A DNA stretch of 64,000 bases from Perilla frutescens (taxonomy: Eukaryota > Streptophyta > Magnoliopsida > Lamiales > Lamiaceae), in the NCBI GenBank assembly GCA_026008535.1, contig BRKX01000004.1, positions 8,953,501-9,017,500 on the forward strand, written 5' to 3'. Positions within the stretch are counted from its first letter, which is position 1. Every line of letters begins with the position of its first letter. The notes below the pieces were generated by a model. The model saw only the letters and a list, made by a program, of their open reading frames with translations, searched no databases and was not told where the DNA came from. Of the stretch, positions 10,220 through 20,937 are shown one piece after another. A program made the position numbers and the translations under genes.

Positions 10220-10800
10220 ATGGAGAATCCAACAATGGGCCTTCTCTTGATCATTTCCAGCATGTTCATAGCCACCCCTACTTCACACGCTACAAAACAA
10301 ATCCCTGTCGCCGCCGAAAACGCATGGCTCCAGACCATCTGCCGAGGAAAGAAAACCACAACGAAGCTTCATTTCTACGTTCACAACATACGATCTGCTC
10401 CAAACGCCACCTTCTACATTGTCACTAATGCTTCCATCACCGCCGCTTCCTCCACAGGGTTTGGCCGAGTTAACGTTATTGACGACAGAGTCACGGCGGA
10501 GCCGGATATTAACTCGGAGGAAGTCGCCAGAGCGCAGGGGATGACCGCTTCTGCAAACCTGCAGGTTCGGGCATTCGCCATAAACCTTAACTTCTTTCTT
10601 ACGTCTAGAAGGTTCAAGGGCAGCACCATTAGTATTGTCGGCCGGAATCAGTTTGACGACGCGCAACGGGAGCTGTCGGTGGTCGGCGGCACCGGTTTTT
10701 TTTTCCGAAATGCTCGTGGATATGCTAGTACTTAGTCCAATGATGATGCCACGAATTACGGTGTGCTCGAGTACACCACTTATGTGACTTCTTCTGTATG
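10220..10800 (+). pseudogene. dirigent family pseudogene (DIR2)
   Basis: The frame from ATG 10220 encodes a signal peptide (residues 1-24) and most of a dirigent barrel very similar to DIR3. A TAG at 10733-10735 then stops it after 171 residues. Homology continues in frame past the stop for about 20 codons (SNDDATNYGVLEYTTYVTSS), which DIR3 retains, so a nonsense change removed the last strands. Other damage: the conserved Asp after HFYVH is Asn (residue 56), RELPVV reads RELSVV, a T9 run changes the residues after GGTG to FFFRN, and two residues before ST are missing. The first ATG at 10220 is used; a TTG at 10181 is not a credible start. Copia-1 is inserted within a few bases of the old stop. 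A shortened protein could be made, but dirigent function is unlikely. Confidence 0.85.
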
Positions 10801-10803
10801 GTC

Positions 10804-11200
10804 TGTTGGAATGAAGACACTATTTATTTTGTAGGATGAATATATTTGAGAGTTTAATTAGTGAATATGTGTGGACAAGAATGTGTATATGTTGGAGGAA
10901 TTATGGAGGAAGACACAATTTTCTATTTCTGAACTTTCACTTCTCATTCATACACATAATGATGCATTACACCCATATATATAGTTACAATGTTAGTCTA
11001 GATTGTTCTAATTCTAGAGTATTCTATACTACTCCATACATGCACATATCTATATTTTTCTAGATTTCTCTTTATCTAGAATGTTCCTTTTCTTTCTTAA
11101 TTCATTTTAATTCTAGATTCTTCTTTTTCTTTTCTATTTTCTAGCCAATTCTAGACATTTCTTCCAAAATATCTAACAAATCAAGTTTAATATTCCAACA
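10804..11200 (-). repeat. 3' LTR of Copia-1
   Basis: This 397-bp LTR has inverted ends TGTTGGAA/TTCCAACA and lies directly after the 3' end of DIR2 homology. In element orientation it is the downstream LTR. The adjoining TAAGGGGGAG (minus strand, about 11201-11210) is the polypurine tract. Confidence 0.92.
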
Positions 11201-11207
11201 CTCCCCC

Positions 11208-14200
11208 TTAAACTAGATTTATCATTCCAAGAAAACTCCTGAACTTGATGAAATATTCATACTTGAGAGGTTTGGTGAAGATGTCGGCGACTTGATCATG
11301 TGATTTCACATACTCCACTTGAATTTCTTTCTTTGCAATGCATTCTCTGATGTAATGGAAGCGAGTGTCTATATATTTACTTCGATTGTGGAACACTGGG
11401 TTCTTTGCTAGTGCGATCGCCGACTTATTATCCACGCAAATTCTTGTGGGTTCTTCTTGTGGCCATTCGAGCTCCTTCAACAAACTTCTGAGCCAGATAG
11501 CATGACAAACACTGGATGTGGCAGCTACATACTCAGCTTCACAGGTTGAAAGTGTGACTATAAGTTGCTTCTTCGACATCTAGGTAAAAGCAGTGTCTCC
11601 CATGAAAAATACGAACCCACTAGTACTTTTTCGATCATCATTATCTCCAGCACAATGACTATCACTATACCCGACAAGTTTATAATCATTAGTACTTGAA
11701 TAGAATAAGCCATAATTGATCGTATCTTTTAGATAACGAAGTATTCTCTTTGCTGCCTTGAAGTGCGTAGTGGTTGGAATTTCCATATAGCGACTCACGA
11801 GCCCAGTGGCATAGAGAATATCTAGCCTCGTACAAGTCAAGTAACGTAAGCTTCCAACCAAACTCTTGAACAATGTCGGGTCCACTTTTTCTCCTGCATC
11901 ATGTCTAGATAGCTTAATCTCACACTCCACTGGTGTGTTGATTGCTTTGCAATCATCCATCTTGAACTTCTTAAGAATCTCCCTTGTATAACCTTCTTGT
12001 GTAATGAAAATTCCATCTTCTCGTTGCTTGACCTCCACACCAATGTAGTACGACATTAGCCCATTGTCAGTCATCTCAAACTCCTTAGTTATGACCTCCT
12101 TGAACTCCTCAAACATGCGTGGTTTGTTTCCTGTGAAGATTAAGTCATCTACATACAAACATATAATTAAGATATCATCATTTTTAACCTTAACATAAAG
12201 TGCATGCTCATGTGCGCATTTAGTGAAACCATTCTCTTCCAAATACTTATCAATTCTGCTGTTCCATGCCCTTGGTGCTTGCTTTAACCCATACAAGACT
12301 TTTCTTAATTTCAAGACTTTATCTTCTTCTCCTTTCACCACATAGCCCATTGGTTGCTTGATGTAGACTTCTTTGTCAATGACTCCATTCAAGAAGGCTG
12401 ACTTTATATCCATCTGATAAATCTTCCATCTATTTTGGGCTGCAAGAGAAATGATTAGTCTAATAGTTTCCAAGTGAGCAACTGGAGCAAATACCTCATC
12501 ATAGTCGATTCCAGCTCTTTGGCTATATCCTTTTGCGACTAGTCTTGCTTTATATCTTTCAACTTTACCCTTGGAGTTCGTTTTCGCCTTGTACACCCAC
12601 TTGACTCGAATGGCATTGTGCCCTCTTGGCAATGTTGTCAATTCCCACGTGTCATTTTTCTTGATGGCCCTGATTTCTTCATCCATAGCGTCTCGCCATT
12701 TTGCACTTTTTGCAGCTTCCTCAAAGGTCACCGGTCCACAATCAATAAATAAACAAAAGAGTGTAAGATCTTCTAACCTTTCTGTGTCATTATAAATCTC
12801 ATTTATACTTCTTGCATGTGGTGTCGATCTTTCATTTAAGAAAGATGGTGGTGAGTCTTCAACACCTTGCACTGGCGAAGTGGGTGGAGTCACTGGCTCA
12901 TGTTGGACATCTCTTGTTTGCTCGACCACTCCTTGGTCCTCAAACTGAGGAATAAAGTTGTAATTACTCTTGGAGCTAAAATCCCAGACTCCTTCCTCGT
13001 CGAACTCCACGTCTCGACTTATCACAATTTTGTTAGTATTAGGATTATATAACTTGTAGCCTTTGGAGTTAGAATCATACCCGATAAATATAAATGGCTC
13101 GCTTTTGTCATCAAACTTTCTTCTTGTCTCATCTGGGACATGCACGTATGCTTTGCTGCCAAACACCTTTAGATGAGCAATCCCTGGCTTTCTGCCACTC
13201 CACGCTTCTAGCGGAGTCATTCCCCAAACGCTTCTTGTTGGAGATCGATTTGACAGGTACACTACACATGCCACTGCTTCAGCCCAATATTCTTCGGGTA
13301 AATTTTTCATCTTCAACATGCTCTTTGTCATTTCAAGAATGGTCCTGTTCTTTCTTTCTGCCACTCCATTCTGCTGGGGGGACCTCGGAACTGTTAGTTG
13401 TCGTCGAATTCCATATGCTTCACAAAACTTTAGGAACTCTTTGGATGTGAACTCTCCACCTCGATCCATTCTTAAGGGTTTGATTTTTAGCCCACTCTCA
13501 TTTTCGACGGCTACTTTGAAATTCTTGAATGCTTCAAATGCTTCGGACTTCCGTTTCAAGAAGTATACCCACGTCTTTCTTGAAAAATCATCAATAAAGA
13601 GTAGGAAATAACTACTCTTACCTAGGGAGCTTGGATTGATTGGCCTGCAAATGTCAGCATGTGTTAACTCAAGTGGCTTCTGTGCTCTTGAACTTGACTC
13701 CTTTGGAAATAGTTTTCTGAATTGCTTCCCGAGTAGACATCCTTCGCACAGTTGATCGGGATGCTTGATGGATGGTAAACCTTTCACCATCTCTTTCTTT
13801 GATAGCAACTCTAAGCCACCAAAGTTCAAGTGCCCATATCGAAGATGCCAAAGCCAAGATGCATCCTTATATCATGCTTTAAGACATTTTGCCACATCAT
13901 TCCGAATATTTAATAAAAACATTCTATTTTTGGACATTGGCACCTTGGCGATCAAATTATTTTTATTATCTCTTATCGAAAGGTTATAATCCTTCATATG
14001 AATATCATAACCTTTCTCTAAGAGTTGTCCCAAACTTAAGATATTATTTTTCATGTTAGGCACATAATAAACATTAGAAATGAATTCATGACTCCCATTC
14101 TTTAACTGAATTAAAATCTTGCCTTTTCCTTTCACCAGAATTTTAGATTCATCACCAAAGGAGATAGTGCCACTTACCGACTCGTCAAGCTCCACTAACA

Positions 14201-15254
14201 TGCTTCTTTTGCCACACATGTGGTTGCTTGTACCCGTGTCGAGGTACCACGTGTCATCCTGCCTTCCATCTTCTCTTTTATATGCCAAAAGTAAGCTCGC
14301 ATTTTCTTGATTTTTACTTTCGGCAAAGTTGGCCTTCTCTTCAACCTTCAGTTTGGCCTTGCTGCATTCGGAAGCATAATGCCCAAATTTATGACAATTA
14401 TAACACTCTATGGAAGATTTATCGTACCTCGATTTTGTATAGTTCCTCTCTCTGCCATTTGTTGAAAACTCTTTTCTTTCTTCAAAGCCTCCTCGTCCAC
14501 GTCCATGGCCACGACCACGACTAGGACCACGACCTTGACCTTGGCCTCGTCCTCTCCCATATTGACCATGATCATTGTTGGATCCTTCTTCTTTCTCTTT
14601 TGAACTCACTTGCATTTTTAGAAGTTGTTCAACAATATCTTGTTTCTTTTTTTGTTTCTCCTCATATGCTTGTAGTGATCCCAACAAGAGATCAATAGTC
14701 ATTTCTTCCAAATTTTTAGTTTCTTCAATTGTCACAACTATATGTTCAAACTTGGGAGTTAGAGAACCCAATATTTTCTCCATTATTCTAATATCCTCCA
14801 GCTTTTCACCATTTCTTTTCATTTGATTTGAGATCGTCAAGACTCTAGAAAAATATTTCGAGATAGATTCGGACTCCTTCATATGTAACAACTCAAATTC
14901 ACCTCTTAAAGTTTAGAGACGTACTTTTTTCACTTGCTCGGCTCCTTTGCATGAGACTTGAAGCTTTTCCCACACTTCTTTAGCAATGGTCACACTCGAG
15001 ATTTTCTAAAAATCATCGTCTACCAAGGCTTGATAAATGAGATAGAGAGCTTTTTTGTCCCTCTTTCTCTCATCCCTTAACCTATGCCTTTGTTCTTGGG
15101 ATAGAGTCTCCTCATCTTGCGGCTTCTCATACCCTTTCTCTACAATCTCCCATGCATCATGAGCTCCTAAGAGAGCCTTCATCTTGATGCTCCAATTATC
15201 AAAGTTACTCTTATTAAGCATAGGGACTTGGAAAGATTATAGATTACTAGCCAT
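11208..15254 (-). pseudogene. Copia-1 Gag-Pol polyprotein with five in-frame stop codons
   Basis: One continuous ~1,349-codon frame runs from ATG 15254. Order of domains: Gag with LNKSNFDNW near the N terminus; CCHC zinc knuckle CYNCHKFGHYASEC (~14367-14410); aspartic protease with DTGTSNH in place of the usual DSGAS-type motif (~14210-14250); GAG-pre-integrase and integrase core (DRGGEF, ERKNR); reverse transcriptase with YVDD (~12140-12165); RNase H with the terminal KYIDTRFHYIRE motif. Stops interrupt it at 15237 (TAA), 15006 (TAG), 14913 (TAA), 13872 (TGA) and 11580 (TAG). All lie in the same frame and I found no frameshift. The 11580 stop falls where relatives have Trp before MSKKQ, so it is a TGG-to-TAG change. 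The polyprotein cannot be made in full. Confidence 0.92.
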
Positions 15255-15270
15255 TTGATAGGAGGATCTT

Positions 15271-15288
15271 ATGGCTCTGATACCACTT
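15271..15288 (-). other. primer-binding site of Copia-1 (initiator tRNA-Met)
   Basis: On the minus strand TGGTATCAGAGCC follows the LTR after two bases. This matches the 3' end of plant initiator tRNA-Met and sets the element's orientation. Confidence 0.85.
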
Positions 15289-15685
15289 TGTTGGAATGAA
15301 GACACTAGTTATTTTGGAGGATGGATATATTTGAGAGTTTAATTGGTGAATATGTGTGGACAAGAATGTGTATGTGTTGGAGGAATTATGGAGGAAGACA
15401 CAATTTTCTATTTCTCAACTTTCACTTCTCATTCATACACATAATGATACACTACACCCATATATATAGTTACAATGTTAGTCTATATTGTTCTAATTCT
15501 AGAGTATTCTATACTACTCCATACATGCACATATCTATATTTTTCTAGATTTCTCTTTATCTAGAATGTTCATTTTCTTTTTTAATTCATTTTAATTCTA
15601 GATTCTTCTTTTTCTTTTTTATTTTCTAGCCAATTCTAGACATTTCTTCCAAAATATCTAACAAATCAAGTTTAATATTCCAACA
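15289..15685 (-). repeat. 5' LTR of Copia-1
   Basis: This 397-bp partner of 10804-11200 has identical termini and the same length. Differences from the other LTR are scattered single substitutions, including two in ACACTAGTTATTTTGGAGG. It is followed by CGGTC, the right target duplication. Confidence 0.92.
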
Positions 15686-16128
15686 CGGTCCGATTGTTCC
15701 ACTGCGACCACTCAAGCACTTTAGTTGTGCATTGATCGTGTGTATGTTTACGATGCCATTTTATTTTTGTTCAGGTCAATTATGTTCCAATAAATGATGC
15801 CGGACATTTTGATGTATGAATTGTGTATATGTTTAAGATGCCATTTTATTTTTAGTTATATTTAGTTTATCATGAATATATAGATTGGACTGGATGGTAG
15901 TGAACGTTTTGTCAACTTGTGTCGTTATATTCTTCTACACATTTAAAATTATTAGTTTTTTATTTCTTTTTTTTTTCGATCTCAACTGATTGTGCTTTAT
16001 TTTAATTTTACATATATTAATTAGAGTTTACTTTTTTCTAATTATGACATATAATTATATTTTTCAAAAAAATAATCAATTAATAATTAAAAATAAAATT
16101 ACATTTTTGAAAAATAATTATATACTCT
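15686..16128 (+). other. 3' flank of DIR2, including DIR downstream flank copy 3 (left part)
   Basis: The DNA resumes after Copia-1 with CGGTCCGATTG, the continuation of the DIR2 3' region. From about 15990 (GTGCTTTATTTTAATTTTAC) to 16128 it aligns with 6000-6130 downstream of DIR1. The alignment breaks at the Copia-2 target site and resumes at 28082. No gene is present. A TTTTTTTTT run occurs near 15965. Confidence 0.6.
16124..16128 (+). other. left target-site duplication of Copia-2 (ACTCT)
   Basis: ACTCT immediately precedes the LTR at 16129 and recurs at 28077-28081 immediately after the second LTR. A perfect 5-bp duplication is expected for copia integrase. It shows that the 11.9-kb span is a single insertion plus later nested insertions. 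Confidence 0.92.
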
Positions 16129-16447
16129 TGATGCGATCGCGGATTCCACTTATTTCATGCTTTGCATGCATGACTTGCATGGACCACAACCACGTCATTA
16201 GTTTTCCTTCCCGCTGCATTCCTATCTGTAGATGATCGACGTAGCTAGATGTGTTAATAATAACCGTCGATCATAGAATAAATATCTAGTGTGTGTTTCT
16301 AGTGTGTGTCTTCTAGTCTTGGATCTAGATACTATAAATATTCATTTGCTGTAATTGCTTGCTAATTTTTTAGTATGGGAAATTAAGAATTGAAGAAGCT
16401 ATTTCTTTCAATAATAGCTATATGATTTCATATTGAGTATCACTACA
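16129..16447 (+). repeat. 5' LTR of Copia-2
   Basis: The 319-bp LTR carries a TATA element (ACTATAAATATTC, about 16329-16341). It has a 13-bp duplication (GTGTGTTTCTAGT) that the 3' LTR lacks, which accounts for the length difference. It is followed directly by the PBS. Confidence 0.9.
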
Positions 16448-16460
16448 TGGTATCTAGAGC
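16448..16460 (+). other. primer-binding site of Copia-2
   Basis: TGGTATCTAGAGC lies immediately after the 5' LTR. It matches the initiator tRNA-Met consensus TGGTATCAGAGC with a single change. Confidence 0.75.
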
Positions 16461-16521
16461 GAAGGTTACTTCTGATTAGATTTCCTTTTTCTAATTTTTT
16501 CTTTTCATTTTATCGATCGCG

Positions 16522-16752
16522 ATGCCGAAGCAGAATCGCAGAGAACCGTGGAGTGGGATGGTTATTGATGGAAGAGGTTTTCATGCTGAGGAAAAATACA
16601 ATGCTCCTCTTGAGCAGGGTGATTCCAGTCAGCGGTCTGGTGCTGTTAATGCAGATAAGACGCGAGAGAGAAATTCACAAAGTGATGATCGCAGAGCTGT
16701 AGTTACTTATAGAGAACAGACGAATGATGCTTTATATGTTCATCCTACGGAT
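16522..16752 (+). pseudogene. Copia-2 Gag, N-terminal part (split by nested element)
   Basis: The ATG at 16522 opens a frame of 77 codons rich in Arg, Asp and Ser that ends ...DALYVHPTD. There the nested LTR element begins. The match to HPGML... at 22357 shows that the two halves belong together; the motif YVHP-D-HPGM is usual at the start of the UBN2/Retrotran_gag region of this copia type. The split removes any chance of normal expression. Confidence 0.8.
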
Positions 16753-18192
16753 TGATAACATCATATTTTACATGTATTTTGAGGTACATTTGAGTGGTAT
16801 TTTATGGGCATTGCATGCATAAAGTGTTGAGTTTTGCATAGTTTTCTATGTTTTGTGCAATGTCACGTGTTTATTCATTGTGAAGGGAATTAATGCCATT
16901 TTTTGTGTGGACCTCAAATAAGTGTGGGAACACTATAGAAAGATGGGAAATCAAGTTAGGAACGCGTTGCAAAAAGAATCGGGTCAATCGGACGAGAAAC
17001 GAGTGAGAACGAAGCAAAACAGTGAGAGGCTGCCGGAGCTGACGTGGACTCGCGACCAGGGAGAAAATTCGAATTTTGCTCTTCGGACCCCCCTCTCAGT
17101 CGCGAGTTGCAGAAAAATGCCACGTGGACTCGCGACCCGAGTAGCGGGTGACTGGGTCGCGAGCGAGGTCGCGAGCGAAGCCCTGGGAGTCCGATTTTTG
17201 GCCCGTTTTCTTTCCTTTTTCGACTGGGATACTTCCAACACTATATATACCTTCTCAAACACGAAAATTGGGATATCAAAAACCCTACCATAACTCCAAA
17301 AACCACAACAATACACACCATATTCCTCTCTTAAACACAGAGATAGAGAGTTGCAGAGAAGAACACGGAGAGCAAGACCAAGAGATTCAAGCCAAGCAAG
17401 AATAGAGACAGAATAATTACTTCCGGGTTTTATTTATCTTTATTTATCTTGGACATGGTTTCTTGTTGGATTTTAGTTTTCTATATTTATATGGATAGCT
17501 AAACCCTAGTTTTCTAGGGTTGGATGATGAATTGTTTATGAAGTTTATTTTATTGGTTTTATCATATTTCCTATGACTTTATCTTGATCTTTGATTACTC
17601 TTGTTTTTATCTGTATTGTTTAACTGATCACTAAATGATACAATTTGATGTGTTAATTCATAAATCGAGAGAGGAGTTTTAACACGTGATCTGGAGTAAT
17701 TAACTCATTAATCAATAACACTCGAGAGGGTTGAGGTTAATTGAGAGAACAATAGACCCTGGGAGCCATTAGGAGTTGCATGCTAGGCATTGAACGGAGA
17801 CGTTAATACTAGTTGTGTGATCCACACTTTAGGCACTTCGAGAGAAGGTTTAAGGTATAATTGTGCTTGTTCTAGCTAGAGTTAAGTCCCTACATAGGAG
17901 TATGATGCAACAATTAAATAAATGGATTAGATAAGGATTCTCCAACTCTAGAATTCGTCTTTCTCCGTTGTTTCTTCTTTACTCTTTCTTCTCTGTGTTT
18001 CCATTTATATTATATGTTTAAGTATTTTAATTAGTTCAAAGCACTTTAATCGGTTGTCTAGATAGCATTTAGGAGTTAAGTTCTAGTACTTAGTTAGTTA
18101 AATATTAAATCTCTGTGGATACGACCTTGTTCACCGCTATCCTATAAGCCTCGCTGTACACTTGCAGTTTAGGTGAAAATAAATACCGAACA
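16753..18192 (+). repeat. 5' LTR of the nested gypsy-like element
   Basis: The 1,440-bp LTR runs from TGATAACATC to TACCGAACA. Upstream of the TATA box (CTATATATAC, 17241-17250) it carries five copies of the 8-bp word CTCGCGAC or its complement (17049, 17099, 17129, 17156, 17168). The downstream leader has repeated GAGAG words and ends CGCTGTACACTTGCAG then TTTAGGTGAAAATAAA. The ORFs predicted inside it are not coding. Confidence 0.9.
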
Positions 18193-18218
18193 AGTTTTTG
18201 GCGCCATTGCCGGGGATT
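18193..18218 (+). other. primer-binding site of the nested gypsy-like element
   Basis: TTTTTGGCGCCATTGCCGGG follows the LTR after two bases. TGGCGCCnTTGCCGGGGA is the well-known PBS form of Athila/Tat-group elements. Confidence 0.8.
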
Positions 18219-18345
18219 TAATTTTTAATTGCTAATATTAGAATAAAATTTCTTATGCTAATTTAGATTTTATTTTTTTATTTTTCTTTATTTTTTTTAT
18301 TTTATTTTCGTTCAGTGTCTTTTGGTGTTTGTAGGAGTGTGAGAC

Positions 18346-19326
18346 ATGGCTACCAGCAGTTATCTGTGGCATGGAGACTATCAATTCCGGAATCTGAGAG
18401 ATGCTGCAGAGATTCACGAGATAAACCCCATCTCGAGATTGGCAACACAGCTGCCTACCCTAACTTCAACAATCAGCAAATTTGATGCCCTCATCCAATC
18501 AAGATCCGTGGCGTGCATGATTCAACCTTGGAAAAGTGTGAACCACATAATTCCAAGGAATTTTGGGAATATTTACAAAGGTGGCGGTCTTTACCACCAA
18601 GGTAATACACCAAACATGGATGAGTTGCTAATGGCATTTATAGAGAGAACTGAGAAGTACATGGGGGAGATGGAAGCTCGATGTGAGAAGTTAGAAAGCA
18701 TAATTGGAACCATGGACACACAACTTAAGATAATGGAGATCCAAATGCGACAATTATCTCACGTCATTGAATGCCAAAGACAACCTGCCCAACTTCTGAG
18801 AACTACAAATGCAAGCCCTTATTTGCTCCTTGGAGATGATGAAACTGAAGAGATCTCGGAAGACAGTTTGGGGGAGCCAAGGGAAGTGCAAACGTCTGCA
18901 ATGGATGTAACTTCTCCAAACATACCATCTGCACCAGCTCCTATAGTCCTTCCAGCCACTTCTCTATCATTTTCTGAAAGTAAATGGACGATGGGGGAGT
19001 ATGAGACGGGGAAAATGATGGCGACCTGCAATGTTATAAGCTCAAAGACATTACCAGCTAACCAGACGATGAGGGAGTCTCAGCCGCTGCCATATTCTTT
19101 TTCTACTCCTAATTTAAATTCCTCTTATGAGAGCTTTTCTAATTTGGAGTATTTTAATCCTTGTGATGAGAGTTTTGTGCTGCAGGATATTCCAAAGAAG
19201 AATGGTGAATTCTACACTTGGAAAGATAGGAAAGAAAAGAATATGATGAAGATTAGCCGAAGAAAAGTGCATTCTAGCTCTGAGCACCAAAAGACAATGG
19301 CCGCCGTCCAGCTGGCGGATCCGTGA
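18346..19326 (+). CDS. Gag-like protein of the non-autonomous element
   Basis: An uninterrupted 326-codon frame starts at ATG 18346, 150 bp after the PBS, exactly where gag should begin. Residues ~90-143 (MDELLMAFIERTEKYMGEME...) predict a coiled coil and finish in MEIQMRQLSHVIE, resembling the ExQxGQLA segment near the end of Athila-type Gag proteins. The first 80 residues and the Ser/Pro-rich tail have no motif I recognise. There is no zinc knuckle and no DSG protease motif. Intactness over 981 bp suggests either recent insertion or selection for a trans-packaging role. Function is inferred from position. Confidence 0.6.
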   Translation: MATSSYLWHGDYQFRNLRDAAEIHEINPISRLATQLPTLTSTISKFDALIQSRSVACMIQPWKSVNHIIPRNFGNIYKGGGLYHQGNTPNMDELLMAFIERTEKYMGEMEARCEKLESIIGTMDTQLKIMEIQMRQLSHVIECQRQPAQLLRTTNASPYLLLGDDETEEISEDSLGEPREVQTSAMDVTSPNIPSAPAPIVLPATSLSFSESKWTMGEYETGKMMATCNVISSKTLPANQTMRESQPLPYSFSTPNLNSSYESFSNLEYFNPCDESFVLQDIPKKNGEFYTWKDRKEKNMMKISRRKVHSSSEHQKTMAAVQLADP

Positions 19327-20937
19327 TTTCAAATAGGTCGTCTAGCTAAAGACGTTAAAATAAGCGTTGGTTGGGAGGCAACCTAATGTTTTAGTTTCTT
19401 TTTCTTTTGTTTAGTTTTTTTTATTTATGTTTTTCACTTGTTTTTCTGAGTTATGCAGGTAAAGACCGGATGGATGCTATAGTTTGGGGAATAGAAATTT
19501 GATCAACTTGTCTGTCGACAAGTTTGGGGGAGGACGTTGAACCCAACCGGACATCCATGTAATCGTTGTAAGTGGTCGACGATACCTACATGCATTTTTG
19601 CAAACTTATTCCATCCCGTGAATTTGAATAAGTTTGGGGGGATGTATGCTTGTAGTGTCTAGACCTTTATTGTGTTTTTTTGTGTTTTTACCTGCTTTAC
19701 GTGTTTAGTTTTTATTTTTGTTTTTCCGGAAAGTTTGAATTTTTTTTGAATTTTGGTCTTGAATTTTACTTGGGATTTTGATGATATATGCTTTATGGTT
19801 TATGGTTTAGTACTTATAATTAAGATATTTGATTGGGGATGATTTGAGCATGTATAGCATGATTTGAATGAACATGTGTTTTGGAGATTTTCGAGCTTTA
19901 TTTTGGCCAATGTTGAGCTGTGAGAATTTTGAGCCTATAAGACTGTTGTCCTAATTTTTGTTCTCGTGTGTTGGTTGTCTACACACTTGTTTCTCTAGAA
20001 CTTGCATGTTGTCTTGCTTGAGATTGAGTTTCTGTGCTTGAAAATAGGAGATGATAGTAGGCCACTTTTCTTTAGCCATTTATCCCATACACTGTCCTAG
20101 ATTCATTATATTCCCTTGCGAGCCCTCTTGTGCCTAATTGCCTTTTCTTTGGAAGCCTATTTGGGATGTCATTTATTGATTCTTGTGGAGAAATAGGAAG
20201 AAGGGTAAGGAATTATGGAGTTGGGATGAAAAAAAATGGTGATAATTGGTGAATTTTTGTTGGTGCACAAAAAAAAATGCTTTGTGAGTGTTGAAAAGAA
20301 AAAAAATGAAAAGAGCACAAAAAGAAAAAAAAAATGTGAAAAGTACCAATGAAAAGAAATAAAGAAAAGAGACCAAAGGTCCATGAGTTGAAAGAAAGAA
20401 AAAATATGGATGACTTAAGGTGGTGTAGGAGAAAGTTGGAAAAATTCCAACTAGTGTTTGAATGTCATAAGTAGTGGGAGTAGAAAGTAAAAGTGGTGGA
20501 TTGTGTTGCAATTGTTGAGTTACTTGAGCCAAATATTCCTAACCTTAACCCGAGCCTACATTACAACCTTAATAAAGCCCTATTTGATCTTAATTTTGAG
20601 CACATTTGTTTGTCAGTGGAGAGTTGAGATTTCATGCAAGCTTATGGTAGATCAAGTGTATAGTTCAATGTTTCGATAAGTGCTTACCCTTATATTATCA
20701 CACTTTGAGTGTTTGAGCGAAACACACACCGGTGAGGATCATTGGCTTGAATTTTGCTCGTTGAAATCTATCACATGTGTTTATGATTTGAGTGTTGTAC
20801 TTATTTTTGTCATCCCTAATTAGAATTTCGAGGTTATAGTTGCTAGATTATGAATTGTGGAGTTGTGTATTGTTTGAATTCCATGTTTGGTTTTGTTCTT
20901 TGTTTGGGGACAAACAATGTTTTAAGTTTGGGGGAGT
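19327..20937 (+). other. non-coding 3' interior of the nested element
   Basis: This 1.6-kb stretch holds AAGTTTGGGGGA words at about 19522, 19628 and 20928, the last being the polypurine tract used by the 3' LTR. Around 20220-20400 is an A-rich/GAAAAG region that mimics long minus-strand ORFs of Phe and Ser. No protein domain is visible. Confidence 0.6.

Larger units (their letters stand above)
10804..15685 (-). mobile_element. complete Ty1/copia retrotransposon Copia-1
   Basis: Two 397-bp LTRs (10804-11200 and 15289-15685), each starting TGTTGGAA and ending TTCCAACA, enclose one polyprotein frame on the minus strand. The primer-binding site reads TGGTATCAGAGCC on the minus strand (about 15273-15287), complementary to the 3' end of initiator tRNA-Met. 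Flanks read TGGTC before and CGGTC after, a 5-bp duplication with one change. By eye the LTRs differ at about 12 of 397 positions (~3%), so insertion was fairly recent. The order gag-protease-integrase-RT-RNase H defines copia. The element is dead because of five in-frame stops. Confidence 0.93.

Noticed and set aside
16922..17405. Overlapping ORFs of 85-123 codons in the nested LTR (and the copies at 21107-21496)
   Set aside because: They span the LTR promoter and leader; one LTR copy has indels that change the frame, so they are not conserved coding.
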